Shown: positions 19,973 through 28,345, counted from the stretch's first letter. The stretch is DNA of 39,529 bases from Candidatus Peribacteraceae bacterium (GCA_028712095.1 JAQTQU010000006.1:1-39529), one strand, 5' to 3'. The notes: a model not told the origin generated them from the sequence alone. Numbers and translations: made by a program.

Positions 19973-20650
19973 ATGAAAAAGTACTACGTCTTCCTCATCC
20001 CGCTGTTTGCGCTTGCACTCCTCGTCGGATGCGGGCAGCAAAATACTCCGGCTGCGGAGAACCCTCCTCCCGCGGCAGAACTCTCGCCTCCCGCCGAAAA
20101 TCCATCAGAAGAACCTTCCCCCGAAACTGTGACCCCCCCCTCTGCAGACGCCTTCGACGGAACTCTGCTCACCGGCATGCACACGGTGATTCTCAAGACC
20201 AGTCTGGGCGACGTGACGCTGGAGCTCGATGCCGACAGCGCGCCCAAGGCCGTGACGAATTTTGTCGTGCTCAGCCGCACCGGCTTCTACAACGGCCTCA
20301 CCTTTCACCGGGTGATCGAGTATTTCATGATTCAGGGAGGGGATCCGAATGGAGATGGAACCGGAGGCGAAAGCGTATTCGGACCGACGTTCGAAGATGA
20401 AACCGCCAATAATCCCATCCCGCTCGTGCGCGGCGTGATCGCCATGGCGAATCGCGGACCCGACACCAACGGAAGCCAGTTCTTCATCATCACGCGGGCC
20501 GACGGCACGCCGTGGCTCGTGGGCAAGCACACTCCCTTCGGGCGCGTGACGGGCGGAATGGACGTTTTGGATGCCATCAGCGCCGTTCCGACGGGAGCGA
20601 ATGACAATCCGGTGGATCCGGTGACGTTTACAGTGGAAGTGGTGAATTAA
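19973..20650 (+). CDS. Lipoprotein peptidyl-prolyl isomerase (cyclophilin)
   Basis: The 225-residue protein is an exported cyclophilin. A type II signal peptide (MKKYYVFLIPLFALALLVGC) ends in a lipobox with lipidated Cys20, followed by a Pro/Glu-rich linker (about 25-60). The cyclophilin domain then has FHRVIEYFMIQGGDPNGDGTGG with the catalytic Arg, GVIAMANRGPDTNGSQFFI and GRVTGGMDVLDAI. It probably assists folding of secreted proteins at the cell surface. ATG 19973 is chosen because it starts the signal peptide; the frame is open further upstream without coding character. The last 27 bases are repeated 101 bases downstream. Confidence 0.93.
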   Translation: MKKYYVFLIPLFALALLVGCGQQNTPAAENPPPAAELSPPAENPSEEPSPETVTPPSADAFDGTLLTGMHTVILKTSLGDVTLELDADSAPKAVTNFVVLSRTGFYNGLTFHRVIEYFMIQGGDPNGDGTGGESVFGPTFEDETANNPIPLVRGVIAMANRGPDTNGSQFFIITRADGTPWLVGKHTPFGRVTGGMDVLDAISAVPTGANDNPVDPVTFTVEVVN

Positions 20651-20753
20651 ACGGGAAAAGCCACGTCCATGAGAAACACTGTCTCCTGTGTTTGTGCAGT
20701 CACCCTGAGCAAAGTCGAAGGGTGACGTTTACAGTGGAAGTGGTGAAGTAAGG
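20620..20753 (+). repeat. Direct duplication of the cyclophilin 3' end around a dispersed repeat
   Basis: The string GGTGACGTTTACAGTGGAAG plus GTGGTGAA occurs at 20620-20646 (end of the gene) and at 20721-20747, followed by TTAA and GTAAG. Between them, at 20701-20724, is CACCCTGAGC...GTCGAAGGGTG, the second copy of the TTCGAC...GCTCAGGG family; its end overlaps the second copy of the duplicated string. Confidence 0.9.
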
Positions 20754-20766
20754 GAGAGGGAAGAGA

Positions 20767-20863
20767 GGTATAGTAGGTACTGTACGTAAGGCACGTGGAG
20801 TTCTCTGTCGTCTGTCGTACCTTCTTTGCCTACTGTACTTTCCCTGCCTACCGTACCTTCTGC
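20767..20863. repeat. Facing heptamer-like arrays upstream of gltX
   Basis: The left arm reads GGTATAG, TAGGTAC, TGTACGT, AAGGCAC. The right arm (about 20816-20862) has GTACCTT, CTTTGCC, TACTGTA, CTTTCCC, TGCCTAC, CGTACCT in the complementary orientation and ends at the gltX start. Periodicity is 7 nt but units are more degenerate than in other arrays. Confidence 0.65.
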
Positions 20864-20865
20864 AC

Positions 20866-22338
20866 ATGCGTACCCGCTTCGCCCCTTCCCCAACCGGCTT
20901 TCTGCACGTAGGCGGGCTGCGCACCGCCCTCTTTGCGTATCTCATTGCCAGGCAGACCAAGGGACGTTTTCTGCTGCGCATCGAAGATACGGATCAGGGA
21001 CGAAGCGTCGAGGGGGCCGTGGAGCATATGCTACGCACGTTGCACTGGGCGGGGCTTGATCCCGATGAGGGAGTGATGATGCGCAAGGGCATCATTGCGC
21101 AAGAGGGAACGAAGGGTCCGTACATCCAATCGGAACGTTTGGAGCTCTACCGGAAATACGCCGAACAACTCCTGAACGATGGACACGCCTACCCCTGTTT
21201 TTGCACTCCCGAACGTCTGACGCAGATGCGCGAAGGCCAGATGGCCCGCAAGCAGGCACCCATGTATGACCGGCACTGCGCCCATCTGCCCAAAAAGGAA
21301 GTGGAGGAGCAGCTGGCCCGGGGGGATGCGCACGTCATCCGTCTGCTCGTGCCGCACGAGCGCGTTTTCACCTACACCGATGAAATCCGCGGGGAGGTCG
21401 CTTTTCAGGGACACACGATAGATGACCAGGTGCTGCTGAAGAGCGACGGGTTCCCCACCTACCATCTCGCGCACGTGGTGGATGATCACCTCATGGAAAT
21501 CGACCTCGTGATCCGCGGCGAGGAATGGCTCAGCTCCACCCCGAAGCACCTGCTGCTCTTCGAGCGATTGGGATGGACGCCGCCGAAGTACGCGCACGTG
21601 CCGCTGCTGCTCAACGCCGACCGTACCAAACTCAGCAAGCGTCAGCAGGACACCGCGGCGGAAGAGTACATGACAAAAGGATATCTGCCGGAGGCACTCA
21701 TCAATTTTCTCGCGCTGCTCGGTTGGAATCCCGGCACGGAGCAGGAGCTGTTTTCTCTCAAGGAACTGACAGAAGCATTTTCGCTGGAGCGCGTGCAGAA
21801 GGCGGGGGCGATCTTCGATCTGGCCAAACTGGACTGGCTGCAGGGCCAGTGGATCCGAAGATTGCCGCTTGCGGAATTCGCCGACCGGCTGCAGGAGCTC
21901 ACGGCGGAGCGCTTTCCCGAGGCCGCTCATGATGCCCACTTCAAAGACAAGGCAGCTCTCATTCACGAACGTGTAACTTTTCTCAAGGAAGGACCCGATA
22001 TGCTCACGTTCTTCTATGTGGACCCGAAAGTTGATCTGGATCTTCTCGCCAACGGAAAGCAGAGAGTTACACGGGAACTACTGCCGAAGATTTTTAAAGT
22101 GCTGGTGGAAACCCTAGAGAAAATTTCTGAGGATGAATGGACGGTCGATTCGCTCAAGGAAAAGCTGCTCGCCCGCGCCAAGGTAGAGGAACTGACGCAG
22201 GGACAATTGCTCTGGCCGCTCCGCGCTGCTCTTACGGGCCTTCCCTACAGTCCCGGAGCATTTGAAGTGGCCGTGGCATTGGGAAAGGAGACGACGCTTC
22301 TGCGGCTGGAAGTGGCCCGGACCAGCCTCCAGAAATAA
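20866..22338 (+). CDS. gltX: Glutamyl-tRNA synthetase
   Basis: GltX charges tRNA-Glu. The 490-residue class I synthetase shows the HIGH-type motif in RFAPSPTGFLHVGGLRTALF, RIEDTDQGRSVEGAVEHM, TYHLAHVVDDHLMEIDLVIRGEEWLSSTPKH and a KMSKS-type motif KLSKRQQ (about residue 256). The C-terminal third is the helical anticodon-binding domain. ATG 20866 gives the family N-terminus. It is preceded by a heptamer array rather than a Shine-Dalgarno and followed by a hairpin. Whether it is discriminating or also charges tRNA-Gln cannot be told; gatCAB genes are not in the window. Confidence 0.97.
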   Translation: MRTRFAPSPTGFLHVGGLRTALFAYLIARQTKGRFLLRIEDTDQGRSVEGAVEHMLRTLHWAGLDPDEGVMMRKGIIAQEGTKGPYIQSERLELYRKYAEQLLNDGHAYPCFCTPERLTQMREGQMARKQAPMYDRHCAHLPKKEVEEQLARGDAHVIRLLVPHERVFTYTDEIRGEVAFQGHTIDDQVLLKSDGFPTYHLAHVVDDHLMEIDLVIRGEEWLSSTPKHLLLFERLGWTPPKYAHVPLLLNADRTKLSKRQQDTAAEEYMTKGYLPEALINFLALLGWNPGTEQELFSLKELTEAFSLERVQKAGAIFDLAKLDWLQGQWIRRLPLAEFADRLQELTAERFPEAAHDAHFKDKAALIHERVTFLKEGPDMLTFFYVDPKVDLDLLANGKQRVTRELLPKIFKVLVETLEKISEDEWTVDSLKEKLLARAKVEELTQGQLLWPLRAALTGLPYSPGAFEVAVALGKETTLLRLEVARTSLQK

Positions 22339-22343
22339 CATAA

Positions 22344-22364
22344 AGACGTCCCGATGGGACGTCT
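22344..22364 (+). terminator. Perfect hairpin after gltX
   Basis: AGACGTCCC, three-base loop GAT, GGGACGTCT forms a perfect 9-bp stem five bases after the gltX stop. There is no U-tract on the plus strand (it is followed by CAACAAAAC), so intrinsic termination is uncertain. Confidence 0.5.
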
Positions 22365-22391
22365 CAACAAAACAGAACGCAACAACCGTTG

Positions 22392-22461
22392 GGGGTCCGC
22401 CGTCACTGGGCGTGAAGGGGAAGGCCCTGCTGAGTAGAGTCATGGCATGCCATGACCCTAC
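22392..22461. repeat. Dispersed 38-nt element and adjoining 28-nt palindrome
   Basis: 22392-22429 matches 17357-17394, with an identical 18-base core GTGAAGGGGAAGGCCCTG and about 13 of 20 upstream positions shared. It is followed by a palindrome at 22434-22461. Its inner 18 bases (GTCATGGCATGCCATGAC, 22439-22456) are perfect, extended by GTAG/CTAC after one mismatched pair. Confidence 0.75.
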
Positions 22462-22504
22462 ATGCCGGCGAGTCGGCTCCGGAGCAATAGCCAAAGGGAA
22501 TTCA

Positions 22505-22513
22505 TGCTAAGAT
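22505..22513 (+). promoter_or_regulatory. Extended -10 (TGC-TAAGAT) for the small membrane protein
   Basis: TGCTAAGAT ends 23 bases before ATG 22537, matching the TGC-TAnnnT pattern. Confidence 0.4.
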
Positions 22514-22536
22514 CCCTTCTGCCTTCCCCTCCTCCA

Positions 22537-23001
22537 ATGCCCGAAACAGCCGATCTCGAAATCGAGCTTAAGACAGAAAGCAGTAAAGCCGTGATCACCG
22601 GAAAAACATCCGTGCCCTTCCGCACGTTCGTCGGTCTGGTCCTGCAGCGCAAAGTGTTCCAGCTCTTCAGGCAGTGGGATAAGGAGCCCGTGATTCTCTC
22701 GAGCGAACTCCTCACGCAACTCGCGAGCGCCCCGCAGGACAGCCAGGAAAACCGCGCGCACCTCATCATCGTCACGTTGGGAGTGGGGGCCCTGTTCGGC
22801 GTCTTCGTCTTCGCGCTGGGACAAGTGGCGCTCACGGCACTGGGGTACAACCTCGGTTCCGCGGAACTCATGCTCATCGCCGGAGGACTGGTCTGTCTGG
22901 CCGTGCTCACGGTGGTTTTGGCGCGCCTGCAAAAACTGGCCCGCGCCCAGCGCATCGCGGACATCATGGAGCGCACGGCTTCGTTCCTCTCGAGAAAATA
23001 G
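22537..23001 (+). CDS. Hypothetical two-helix membrane protein
   Basis: The 154-residue protein has a soluble N-terminal half (about 1-75), two membrane helices at about 76-98 and 108-130, and a basic C-terminal helix (LQKLARAQRIADIMERTASF). No family is recognised. ATG 22537 (MPETADLEIELK) is chosen; ATGs at 22504 and 22462 are in frame, but the first follows within the -10 element and the second lies in repeat DNA. It ends nine bases before a palindromic repeat that leads into murB. Confidence 0.7.
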   Translation: MPETADLEIELKTESSKAVITGKTSVPFRTFVGLVLQRKVFQLFRQWDKEPVILSSELLTQLASAPQDSQENRAHLIIVTLGVGALFGVFVFALGQVALTALGYNLGSAELMLIAGGLVCLAVLTVVLARLQKLARAQRIADIMERTASFLSRK

Positions 23002-23010
23002 CTTACTGCC

Positions 23011-23047
23011 TTCCCTCTCCCCCGGGAAGAGGGCTAGGGTGAGGGGG
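23011..23047. repeat. CCCTCTCCC-type palindrome abutting murB
   Basis: The element TTCCCTCTCCCCC-GGGAAGAGGG followed by CTAGGGTGAGGGGG ends one base before the murB ATG. Its G-rich end (GAGGGGG) is the only Shine-Dalgarno-like sequence near that start, though very closely spaced. Confidence 0.8.
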
Positions 23048-23048
23048 A

Positions 23049-23912
23049 ATGCAGATCCAGGAGCTCATCCCTCTCGCGCCCCGCACCACCATGCGCATCG
23101 GCGGCAATGCGCGATACTACGCGGAATTGCAGACGCAACGGGATGCGGAAGAAGCGTGGCAGTTTGCACAACAGAACAACGTACCGATGATTGTGCTGGG
23201 TGCCGGGTCCAACACGATTTTCGCCGACGGAACAATCGGGGCTCTGGTGGCGCGCGTACTTGCGAACGCCACCGACGTAAGCGGCAATACCGTGCGTGTT
23301 GATGCGGGTGCTTCGCTCGCCACCGTCGTGACGCAGCTCGCCAAACGCGGACTGGATCTTTCTCCGTTGACGGGAATCCCGGGAACGGTGGGCGGAGCGC
23401 TCTTCGGCAACGCCGGACAGGGACCGCAGGGAATATGGATCGACCATTTCGTGCAGACGGTGACCGTCCTGCTGAACGGGGAATGGAAAACATTCTCGCG
23501 GGAGGAGTGTGAGTTCCGCTACAGGGAAAGCATATTCAAGCATCTGGACCATCCTCTCCTGTGGAAGACGACACTCTCTGTGCCGTCGCGCGCGGCGAAG
23601 GAGATTGAGAGTGATATCAATACGCTCCTGAAAAAGCGCTCCATTGCGCAACCGTTCACCCGTACGGCCGGCTCCTGCTTCAAGGCAATGAACGGCACGC
23701 CGGCCTGGAAGATCATCGATGCCGCCGGCCTGAAAGGCGCCAAAGTTGGCGACTTGCAGGTGAGTGACAAGCACGCCAACTTCCTCATCAATACAGGAAA
23801 CGGCACCTACGACGACGCCAAGAGCCTCGTCACGGAAATCCGCGAGAAAACAGGGTCGCCGCTCGAACTCGAGATGCGCTTCATCGAAGAGTCGGGGGCG
23901 CTGTTGCAATAA
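23049..23912 (+). CDS. murB: UDP-N-acetylenolpyruvoylglucosamine reductase MurB
   Basis: MurB is the FAD/NADPH-dependent enzyme that makes UDP-MurNAc. The 287-residue length and absence of the extra loop fit type II MurB. Landmarks are the FAD-binding VLGAGSNTIFADG, GLDLSPLTGIPGTVGGALFGNAG, EECEFRYRESIFK with the catalytic Arg-type residue, and RTAGSCFKAMNG. The Ser209-Cys210 pair of that last motif supplies the proton donor. A C-terminal Glu (EMRFIEE) is in the expected place. The start directly follows a palindromic repeat. Its promoter is not obvious and it may be read with the upstream membrane-protein gene. Confidence 0.95.
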   Translation: MQIQELIPLAPRTTMRIGGNARYYAELQTQRDAEEAWQFAQQNNVPMIVLGAGSNTIFADGTIGALVARVLANATDVSGNTVRVDAGASLATVVTQLAKRGLDLSPLTGIPGTVGGALFGNAGQGPQGIWIDHFVQTVTVLLNGEWKTFSREECEFRYRESIFKHLDHPLLWKTTLSVPSRAAKEIESDINTLLKKRSIAQPFTRTAGSCFKAMNGTPAWKIIDAAGLKGAKVGDLQVSDKHANFLINTGNGTYDDAKSLVTEIREKTGSPLELEMRFIEESGALLQ

Positions 23913-23917
23913 CACCG

Positions 23918-23935
23918 TGCAAAGACGGCTTTGCA
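23918..23935 (+). terminator. Hairpin after murB
   Basis: TGCAAAG, loop ACGG, CTTTGCA is a perfect 7-bp stem starting six bases after the stop. No U-tract follows, so it may be a weak or factor-dependent terminator. Confidence 0.45.
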
Positions 23936-23966
23936 TCCCACAGAGAAAGAGGTATAGATTCTCTCG

Positions 23967-24155
23967 ATGCTCCGCCCGATGCACCCGGACATTCACATGT
24001 GTCTCCACCCGCCTGTGCGGAACGATCGGCTGCCACAGCAATCCCCGACACCGCAGCAGCAACTGCAAACGGCACTGAATCGCCGTCTTGCCCTGGACCG
24101 CGCACAGCTGGCACAGTGCATCCGGTTTGAGCAGAGGAACACCCGTCCCTCCTGA
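23967..24155 (+). CDS. Possible 62-residue small protein
   Basis: A short frame from ATG 23967, preceded eight bases upstream by a -10-like TATAGA (23953-23958) in the usual position for this genome. The protein is rich in Pro, Gln and Arg and ends in a predicted helix (QLQTALNRRLALDRAQLAQ). No family is recognised. It fills the gap between murB and the convergent ssb, ending ten bases before the ssb stop. The GC-rich DNA could leave such a frame open by chance. Confidence 0.35.
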   Translation: MLRPMHPDIHMCLHPPVRNDRLPQQSPTPQQQLQTALNRRLALDRAQLAQCIRFEQRNTRPS

Positions 24156-24165
24156 TGCGGGAATA

Positions 24166-25062
24166 CTAGAAGGGAAGATCTTCGACTTTCACTTCCGAGG
24201 CGTACTGGATCTCGGGGATATCGGGGGAAGAAACGGCCGCGCCGGAAGGAGCCTCCGTCAGTGCGGTGCCGGATTCCTGAGGAACGCCGCTGCCACGTCG
24301 GTCGCGACCGACGTGGCGCTGCGCACTCGTCTCGACGGTTTCAAGCGCTGCGGCATTGCGCACACCCAGAAGCGCGCACTGATCGGCGACGATCTCGGTT
24401 GTAGTGCGCTTCTGGCCTTGCTGCGTCTCCCAGCTGCGCGTCTGCACGCGGCCCGATACGAAGACACGGCTGCCTTTGCGCACGATTTTGCCCACCTCCT
24501 CCGCCAGTGCGCCCCAGATGACGACGTTGTGGAACTCTGCGCGTTCCTTGGTCTCGCCGGTGGAACGCTCCTTCCATCGGTCATTGGTCGCCACTCCCAG
24601 CGTGAGCACCTGCTTGCCTCCTGTCGTCGTGCGGATCTCGGGATCGCGCGTCACGTTGCCCACGATATCGGCACGGTTCACCGCGGCCAGTGTGAGTTTG
24701 GCTCCTTCGGGAGTCGGCTGCTGCCCGTCCTTCGGATCGAGCAGAATCATGTCGAGCGCCACGATCTTGGTCTTGCTGCGCTTCTCGTGCGTGGTCTGAT
24801 CTTCCCAGGAATCCGTCTGCAGCCTTCCGCCAATGAAAATCTGCGCGCCCGGACGGACGTACTGGCCGGCAAAATCCGCCATGGAACCCCAGAGCGTCAC
24901 CGTATGGAATGCGCGCCCCGAAAGCGCCTCACCTTTCTCGGACTGAAAGGAATACGGCACGACCAGATTCAGATCAACCACGCTCGTACCGCCTGGGGTC
25001 TGCCTGAGTTCGACGGGTTGCGTCTGATAGCCGATGATGTGCACACGATTGAGGGAGAACAT
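24166..25062 (-). CDS. ssb: Single-stranded DNA-binding protein with two OB folds
   Basis: SSB coats single-stranded DNA in replication and repair. The 298-residue protein contains two tandem OB domains. The first is at about 1-115 (NRVHIIGYQTQPVELRQTPGG, FHTVTLWG, GAQIFIGGRLQTDSWED). The second is at about 125-235 (NRADIVGNVTRDPEIRTTTGG, FHNVVIWGALAEEVGKIV, GSRVFVSGRVQTRSWE). A Ser/Gly/Pro-rich linker then leads to the acidic tip VKVEDLPF, equivalent to the DDDIPF partner-binding tail. Ordinary bacterial SSB has one OB fold per chain and works as a tetramer; two per chain implies a dimer, as in Deinococcus-Thermus. ATG 25062 is chosen from the OB-fold start; a longer frame to 25122 has no family match. 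Confidence 0.95.
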   Translation of the reverse strand: MFSLNRVHIIGYQTQPVELRQTPGGTSVVDLNLVVPYSFQSEKGEALSGRAFHTVTLWGSMADFAGQYVRPGAQIFIGGRLQTDSWEDQTTHEKRSKTKIVALDMILLDPKDGQQPTPEGAKLTLAAVNRADIVGNVTRDPEIRTTTGGKQVLTLGVATNDRWKERSTGETKERAEFHNVVIWGALAEEVGKIVRKGSRVFVSGRVQTRSWETQQGQKRTTTEIVADQCALLGVRNAAALETVETSAQRHVGRDRRGSGVPQESGTALTEAPSGAAVSSPDIPEIQYASEVKVEDLPF

Positions 25063-25191
25063 GCTGTATGGGAGAAAATAAATAAAGGAGGCCACGCACG
25101 ATCGTGGAAGGGGAAGGTACACCAGCGAATGCCCGGAGCAAACGAATGGAGTTGAACAATGACGGGAACCGCTGTGAAATTGATTTCGAAT

Positions 25192-25226
25192 TCCTACGCC
25201 CTACGCCCCACGCTCTGCGCCTTAAC
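25192..25226 (+). repeat. CCTACGC heptamer array upstream of the secreted-protein operon
   Basis: Units CCTACGC, CCTACGC, CCCACGC, TCTGCGC, CTTAACA end two bases before the TGC-TACGAT element. The unit is the same as in tsaC (38425) and the glycosyltransferase (16562). Confidence 0.8.
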
Positions 25227-25227
25227 A

Positions 25228-25236
25228 TGCTACGAT
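25228..25236 (+). promoter_or_regulatory. Extended -10 (TGC-TACGAT) for the five-gene exported operon
   Basis: TGCTACGAT ends ten bases before ATG 25247. The heptamer array occupies the region where a -35 would be. It is the only clear promoter before 34021, as the next four genes are spaced by 3 bases or overlap. Confidence 0.5.
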
Positions 25237-25246
25237 ACCGGCCACG

Positions 25247-28200
25247 ATGCGCGTGCGCCTGCAATCCCCTCTCATCATTGTGGCAGGTCTGCTGACGGCA
25301 GCTTCTCTCTCGGTGCGTACTGCGAACGCCCTCAAGATCGACGAGCCTGTTGATTTCACCGCCGTGCAGCAGAATGTGAGTGAAGTGCAAGCGGATATTG
25401 AGAGTGCCCAGTGCGGTGGATGGAATTTCAACGAGCATGTGGAAAGCAGAATCCCCACTGTCACGGGCGCTCCCGGTCGCAAGGGCATCGTCATGGATGC
25501 CGGGGCGCTGGTTCCGGAAGTGGCGGAAGGAGGTCTTGCGAAGCGCGACGAGACGTCGGGAGCATTGGAAGACGGCTTTATCTTCCCGTCTTCGGAGAAG
25601 GCGACTGGCTGGTCCACGGTGTGCGAAGTGTTCGAGTGCGGCAACAGTTACCCATATTTCAGCGAATGTCCAAGAGAACCCCCCTGTAGAAACCCCGAAG
25701 AATGCCGACAGATGTGCCATGATCTGAACGCGTGGGTGAAACGCCACCAGAAGTGCACCGCGCAATGGATACAGCTTGCCGCGGATGGCACTCCGTTCCC
25801 GGCATCCGAGACCATGGAAGAAATGAGCCCCTGCCGGAACATCGACAACGGCGACTGGTGCCTACCGGGCGACGAGTTATGGGCGGGTGTGGACGCCCGT
25901 TTGCAGGATATGCATCCGGATGCGACTGTGACGTGTGCCGTCGATGAGTTGCTCTACTGCTGCTCTGACGCGAAAGTCGATGACCGCGAAACCGATGCGG
26001 AACGCAACTGCATCGCCTGCAGCGGCGACGGCCTCGAGGACCGGAATAATCCGGGCTTTGATGACAACGGAGAGGTTCCCGCTGACCTGGAACAGACCGG
26101 TTGCCGCAAGGGTAAGAACGCGCCCAATGGCCGGGAATACGTCTCCATCTATCGACGTTACCTGGTGAGCTTCGTCCGCGACGCCGTACCGGACGTTCCG
26201 CAGGATGACACGCACCGAGACGACATCCCGGTGGACTGCTACTGCCGGTACGAAGAGTTCGATCCCAAAATCCACCGGACCAAAGAAGAGGATTATCGCT
26301 GTGTCATCACGCTGGACGATGCGAGCAAACGATTCGACGATATGAAAAATTCCCAACAGGGAAAAGGGGAGTACGGCCAAAATTCAGACTTGGCCGACCC
26401 GGCCTACGAACGCGACGCCGGGCGCGATACGCGCAACAATCTGTGGGTCAATGGCTTCAGTGATGCATTTTCGTTATTGAATGGAAAAACGCTCCAATCT
26501 TCACCCAAAGACAACCTCTTTCCCCTACTGCAACTCGACAACGCGGACCTCGTGGCGACGGCGCAACTGGATGCCGGGCGCCCGCTCTCGAGCGGAAGCC
26601 TGATTCGTTCCACGGATGATTCCGTGAATACGAACCGTCCCGGCCGCCGTATGATCACGGAATGGTGGCAGGAACAGCAGACACAGTCCCACAAGCTCTT
26701 CACGGCTTCCGTCCTGCGCCTCATCCTGCCGACCCCGGCTTCCGTCGGGCTGGATCTGTCCGATCCGTTCCTGACCCCGCGAAGTAGTAGCTCCCGGAAT
26801 GCGCGACCCGCGAACCAGCAAATGATCGATGTTCAGATTCACTCCTCGCCCGAGGACCTGCTATCGGAGGTCAGCGCCTACCTGCAGAACGGGCTCCTCC
26901 TGCATGTGCGGGAGGAACCGGTGCCGCTCGTCGTGCCGCTCGCCTCGCCCGTGGAACTGCGCGCGCTCGCGCAGGGCTGGAAACGCTGGGGCGAGGAGCA
27001 GGGACCATTGGATGATGAAGCAAAGATCAAAGCTGCAAGTGCAGCCCAAAAGTTGGAGGACTACGCGGAGCGCATCGATCAGGTGCGGGCACTCCGTGGG
27101 GAGCTGGCCCGGTACATCGGGCGGCTGCTCACCTACCAGGGAACCATGATGCGGGCGATCGGTGATTGGCTGACGCAGAATTACGGAGCCTGGCAGCGCT
27201 ACGCCGCCGTGCGGCAGCAGAGCCTCGCCCTGAAGCCGAAGTGGGAGGAAATCCAACAGAAGTACCGCGTCTTCCATGACCGGACCAACATGCCCTGGTG
27301 CCGCAATGATCGTTTCACGACGCCGGTCTACTCGTTCCTGGATGATTGGATGCCGGGCCCATCCGACAATGACGTGCGCGATCTGCAGTTGAACATCGAC
27401 GATCCCCCGGCTAACGATCTGGAGGAAGAAAAACTCCCGCGCCTGTCGATCGAAATGCTGCCGGACCTCGTGTATGACTTTACGGCATTGCGGGTTTCGA
27501 CCGGCACGGTTCTGTTGCCCGTCCTGACCCCCATCCAGATCCGGCTGAAGCAGTCGCTGTTCAATCCGCCTGCGTTCTACGAAGATATGAACGATGTCTT
27601 CGCGCAGCTCAATGAGTTAATCCAGCTTCCGGATCTTCCGCCCGTGCCATCAATTTATCAGGAGGTGCTGGATAATCTCTTCCCGACCGAAATCATTCAC
27701 CTGTCTTCTCCCTCTCTCATCAATCCGGTCATCGCGGATCTGCCGCCCGAGATCGGGCAGGTGATGGACCGCATCTCGGAAATCATCACGAAAATGGATG
27801 AGACGTATAAAACGTTCTGGGACAGCATCACGACCTACCCGGAACAGGATGTCCCCGAGAAAAAATGGGACTGCCGGAATCTCAAAGTGATGCCATGTAT
27901 CCACGTCGAAATGGATCTCCTGGAGCGCTTCACGCGTATCGGAGCCCGCCCTGCCGTTCAGCTGAAGGAGGACCTTGATGCGCGAGGCCTGCAGCGGACG
28001 GCTGTCGTCAAAGATACGCATTCAGATGAACGGCTCCCGAGCACGAAATTCGTCCCGCCGACGGCCAATCCCCCCTGCCCGCGCGAGGACTGGGCCTGCC
28101 AGATCCTCAATGTGCAGAAAACATTCGCCCGCGAGGGATGGCGTGTGGAGGGCATAAAGGAAGATTTGAACAAGGAAGATCTTGCCAACCTGCGTAACCG

Positions 28201-28345
28201 GCTGAGAAAGCAAACAATCCCCGGCAACAGCAGTAGTTCCTTCCCCTACACCGTCACGCCGGAGGATATGCTGCCTTCTTTCAACCTGCCCTCCCCCATC
28301 TCGCTCCCGACCACCCGTTTCCGGCAGAGCAGCTCTTCCCCGTAA
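25247..28345 (+). CDS. Large exported cysteine-rich protein (operon gene 1), unknown function
   Basis: The 1032-residue protein begins with a classical Sec signal peptide (hydrophobic core about 8-22, likely cleavage after TANA at 28). Residues about 45-370 are cysteine-rich: about 19 of 24 cysteines are here, in patterns such as VCEVFEC, SECPREPPC, LLYCCSD, NCIAC and DCYC, suggesting a disulfide-stabilised domain. The middle (about 530-680) is helical with PVPLVVPLASPVELRALAQ and a long amphipathic stretch. The C-terminal third is Pro-rich with further Cys pairs (CRNLKVMPC, PCPREDWAC). Three short serine runs (SSSS) and a C-terminal SSSSP look like linkers. No known family is recognised. Gene 2 starts three bases after the stop. 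Confidence 0.85.
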   Translation: MRVRLQSPLIIVAGLLTAASLSVRTANALKIDEPVDFTAVQQNVSEVQADIESAQCGGWNFNEHVESRIPTVTGAPGRKGIVMDAGALVPEVAEGGLAKRDETSGALEDGFIFPSSEKATGWSTVCEVFECGNSYPYFSECPREPPCRNPEECRQMCHDLNAWVKRHQKCTAQWIQLAADGTPFPASETMEEMSPCRNIDNGDWCLPGDELWAGVDARLQDMHPDATVTCAVDELLYCCSDAKVDDRETDAERNCIACSGDGLEDRNNPGFDDNGEVPADLEQTGCRKGKNAPNGREYVSIYRRYLVSFVRDAVPDVPQDDTHRDDIPVDCYCRYEEFDPKIHRTKEEDYRCVITLDDASKRFDDMKNSQQGKGEYGQNSDLADPAYERDAGRDTRNNLWVNGFSDAFSLLNGKTLQSSPKDNLFPLLQLDNADLVATAQLDAGRPLSSGSLIRSTDDSVNTNRPGRRMITEWWQEQQTQSHKLFTASVLRLILPTPASVGLDLSDPFLTPRSSSSRNARPANQQMIDVQIHSSPEDLLSEVSAYLQNGLLLHVREEPVPLVVPLASPVELRALAQGWKRWGEEQGPLDDEAKIKAASAAQKLEDYAERIDQVRALRGELARYIGRLLTYQGTMMRAIGDWLTQNYGAWQRYAAVRQQSLALKPKWEEIQQKYRVFHDRTNMPWCRNDRFTTPVYSFLDDWMPGPSDNDVRDLQLNIDDPPANDLEEEKLPRLSIEMLPDLVYDFTALRVSTGTVLLPVLTPIQIRLKQSLFNPPAFYEDMNDVFAQLNELIQLPDLPPVPSIYQEVLDNLFPTEIIHLSSPSLINPVIADLPPEIGQVMDRISEIITKMDETYKTFWDSITTYPEQDVPEKKWDCRNLKVMPCIHVEMDLLERFTRIGARPAVQLKEDLDARGLQRTAVVKDTHSDERLPSTKFVPPTANPPCPREDWACQILNVQKTFAREGWRVEGIKEDLNKEDLANLRNRLRKQTIPGNSSSSFPYTVTPEDMLPSFNLPSPISLPTTRFRQSSSSP

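Noticed and set aside
22344-22364. The gltX hairpin as a confident intrinsic terminator
   Set aside because: The stem is perfect but no U-tract follows on the coding strand, so it is listed only with moderate confidence.
24088-25155. A 355-residue plus-strand frame opposite ssb
   Set aside because: It is the shadow of the double-OB ssb gene.
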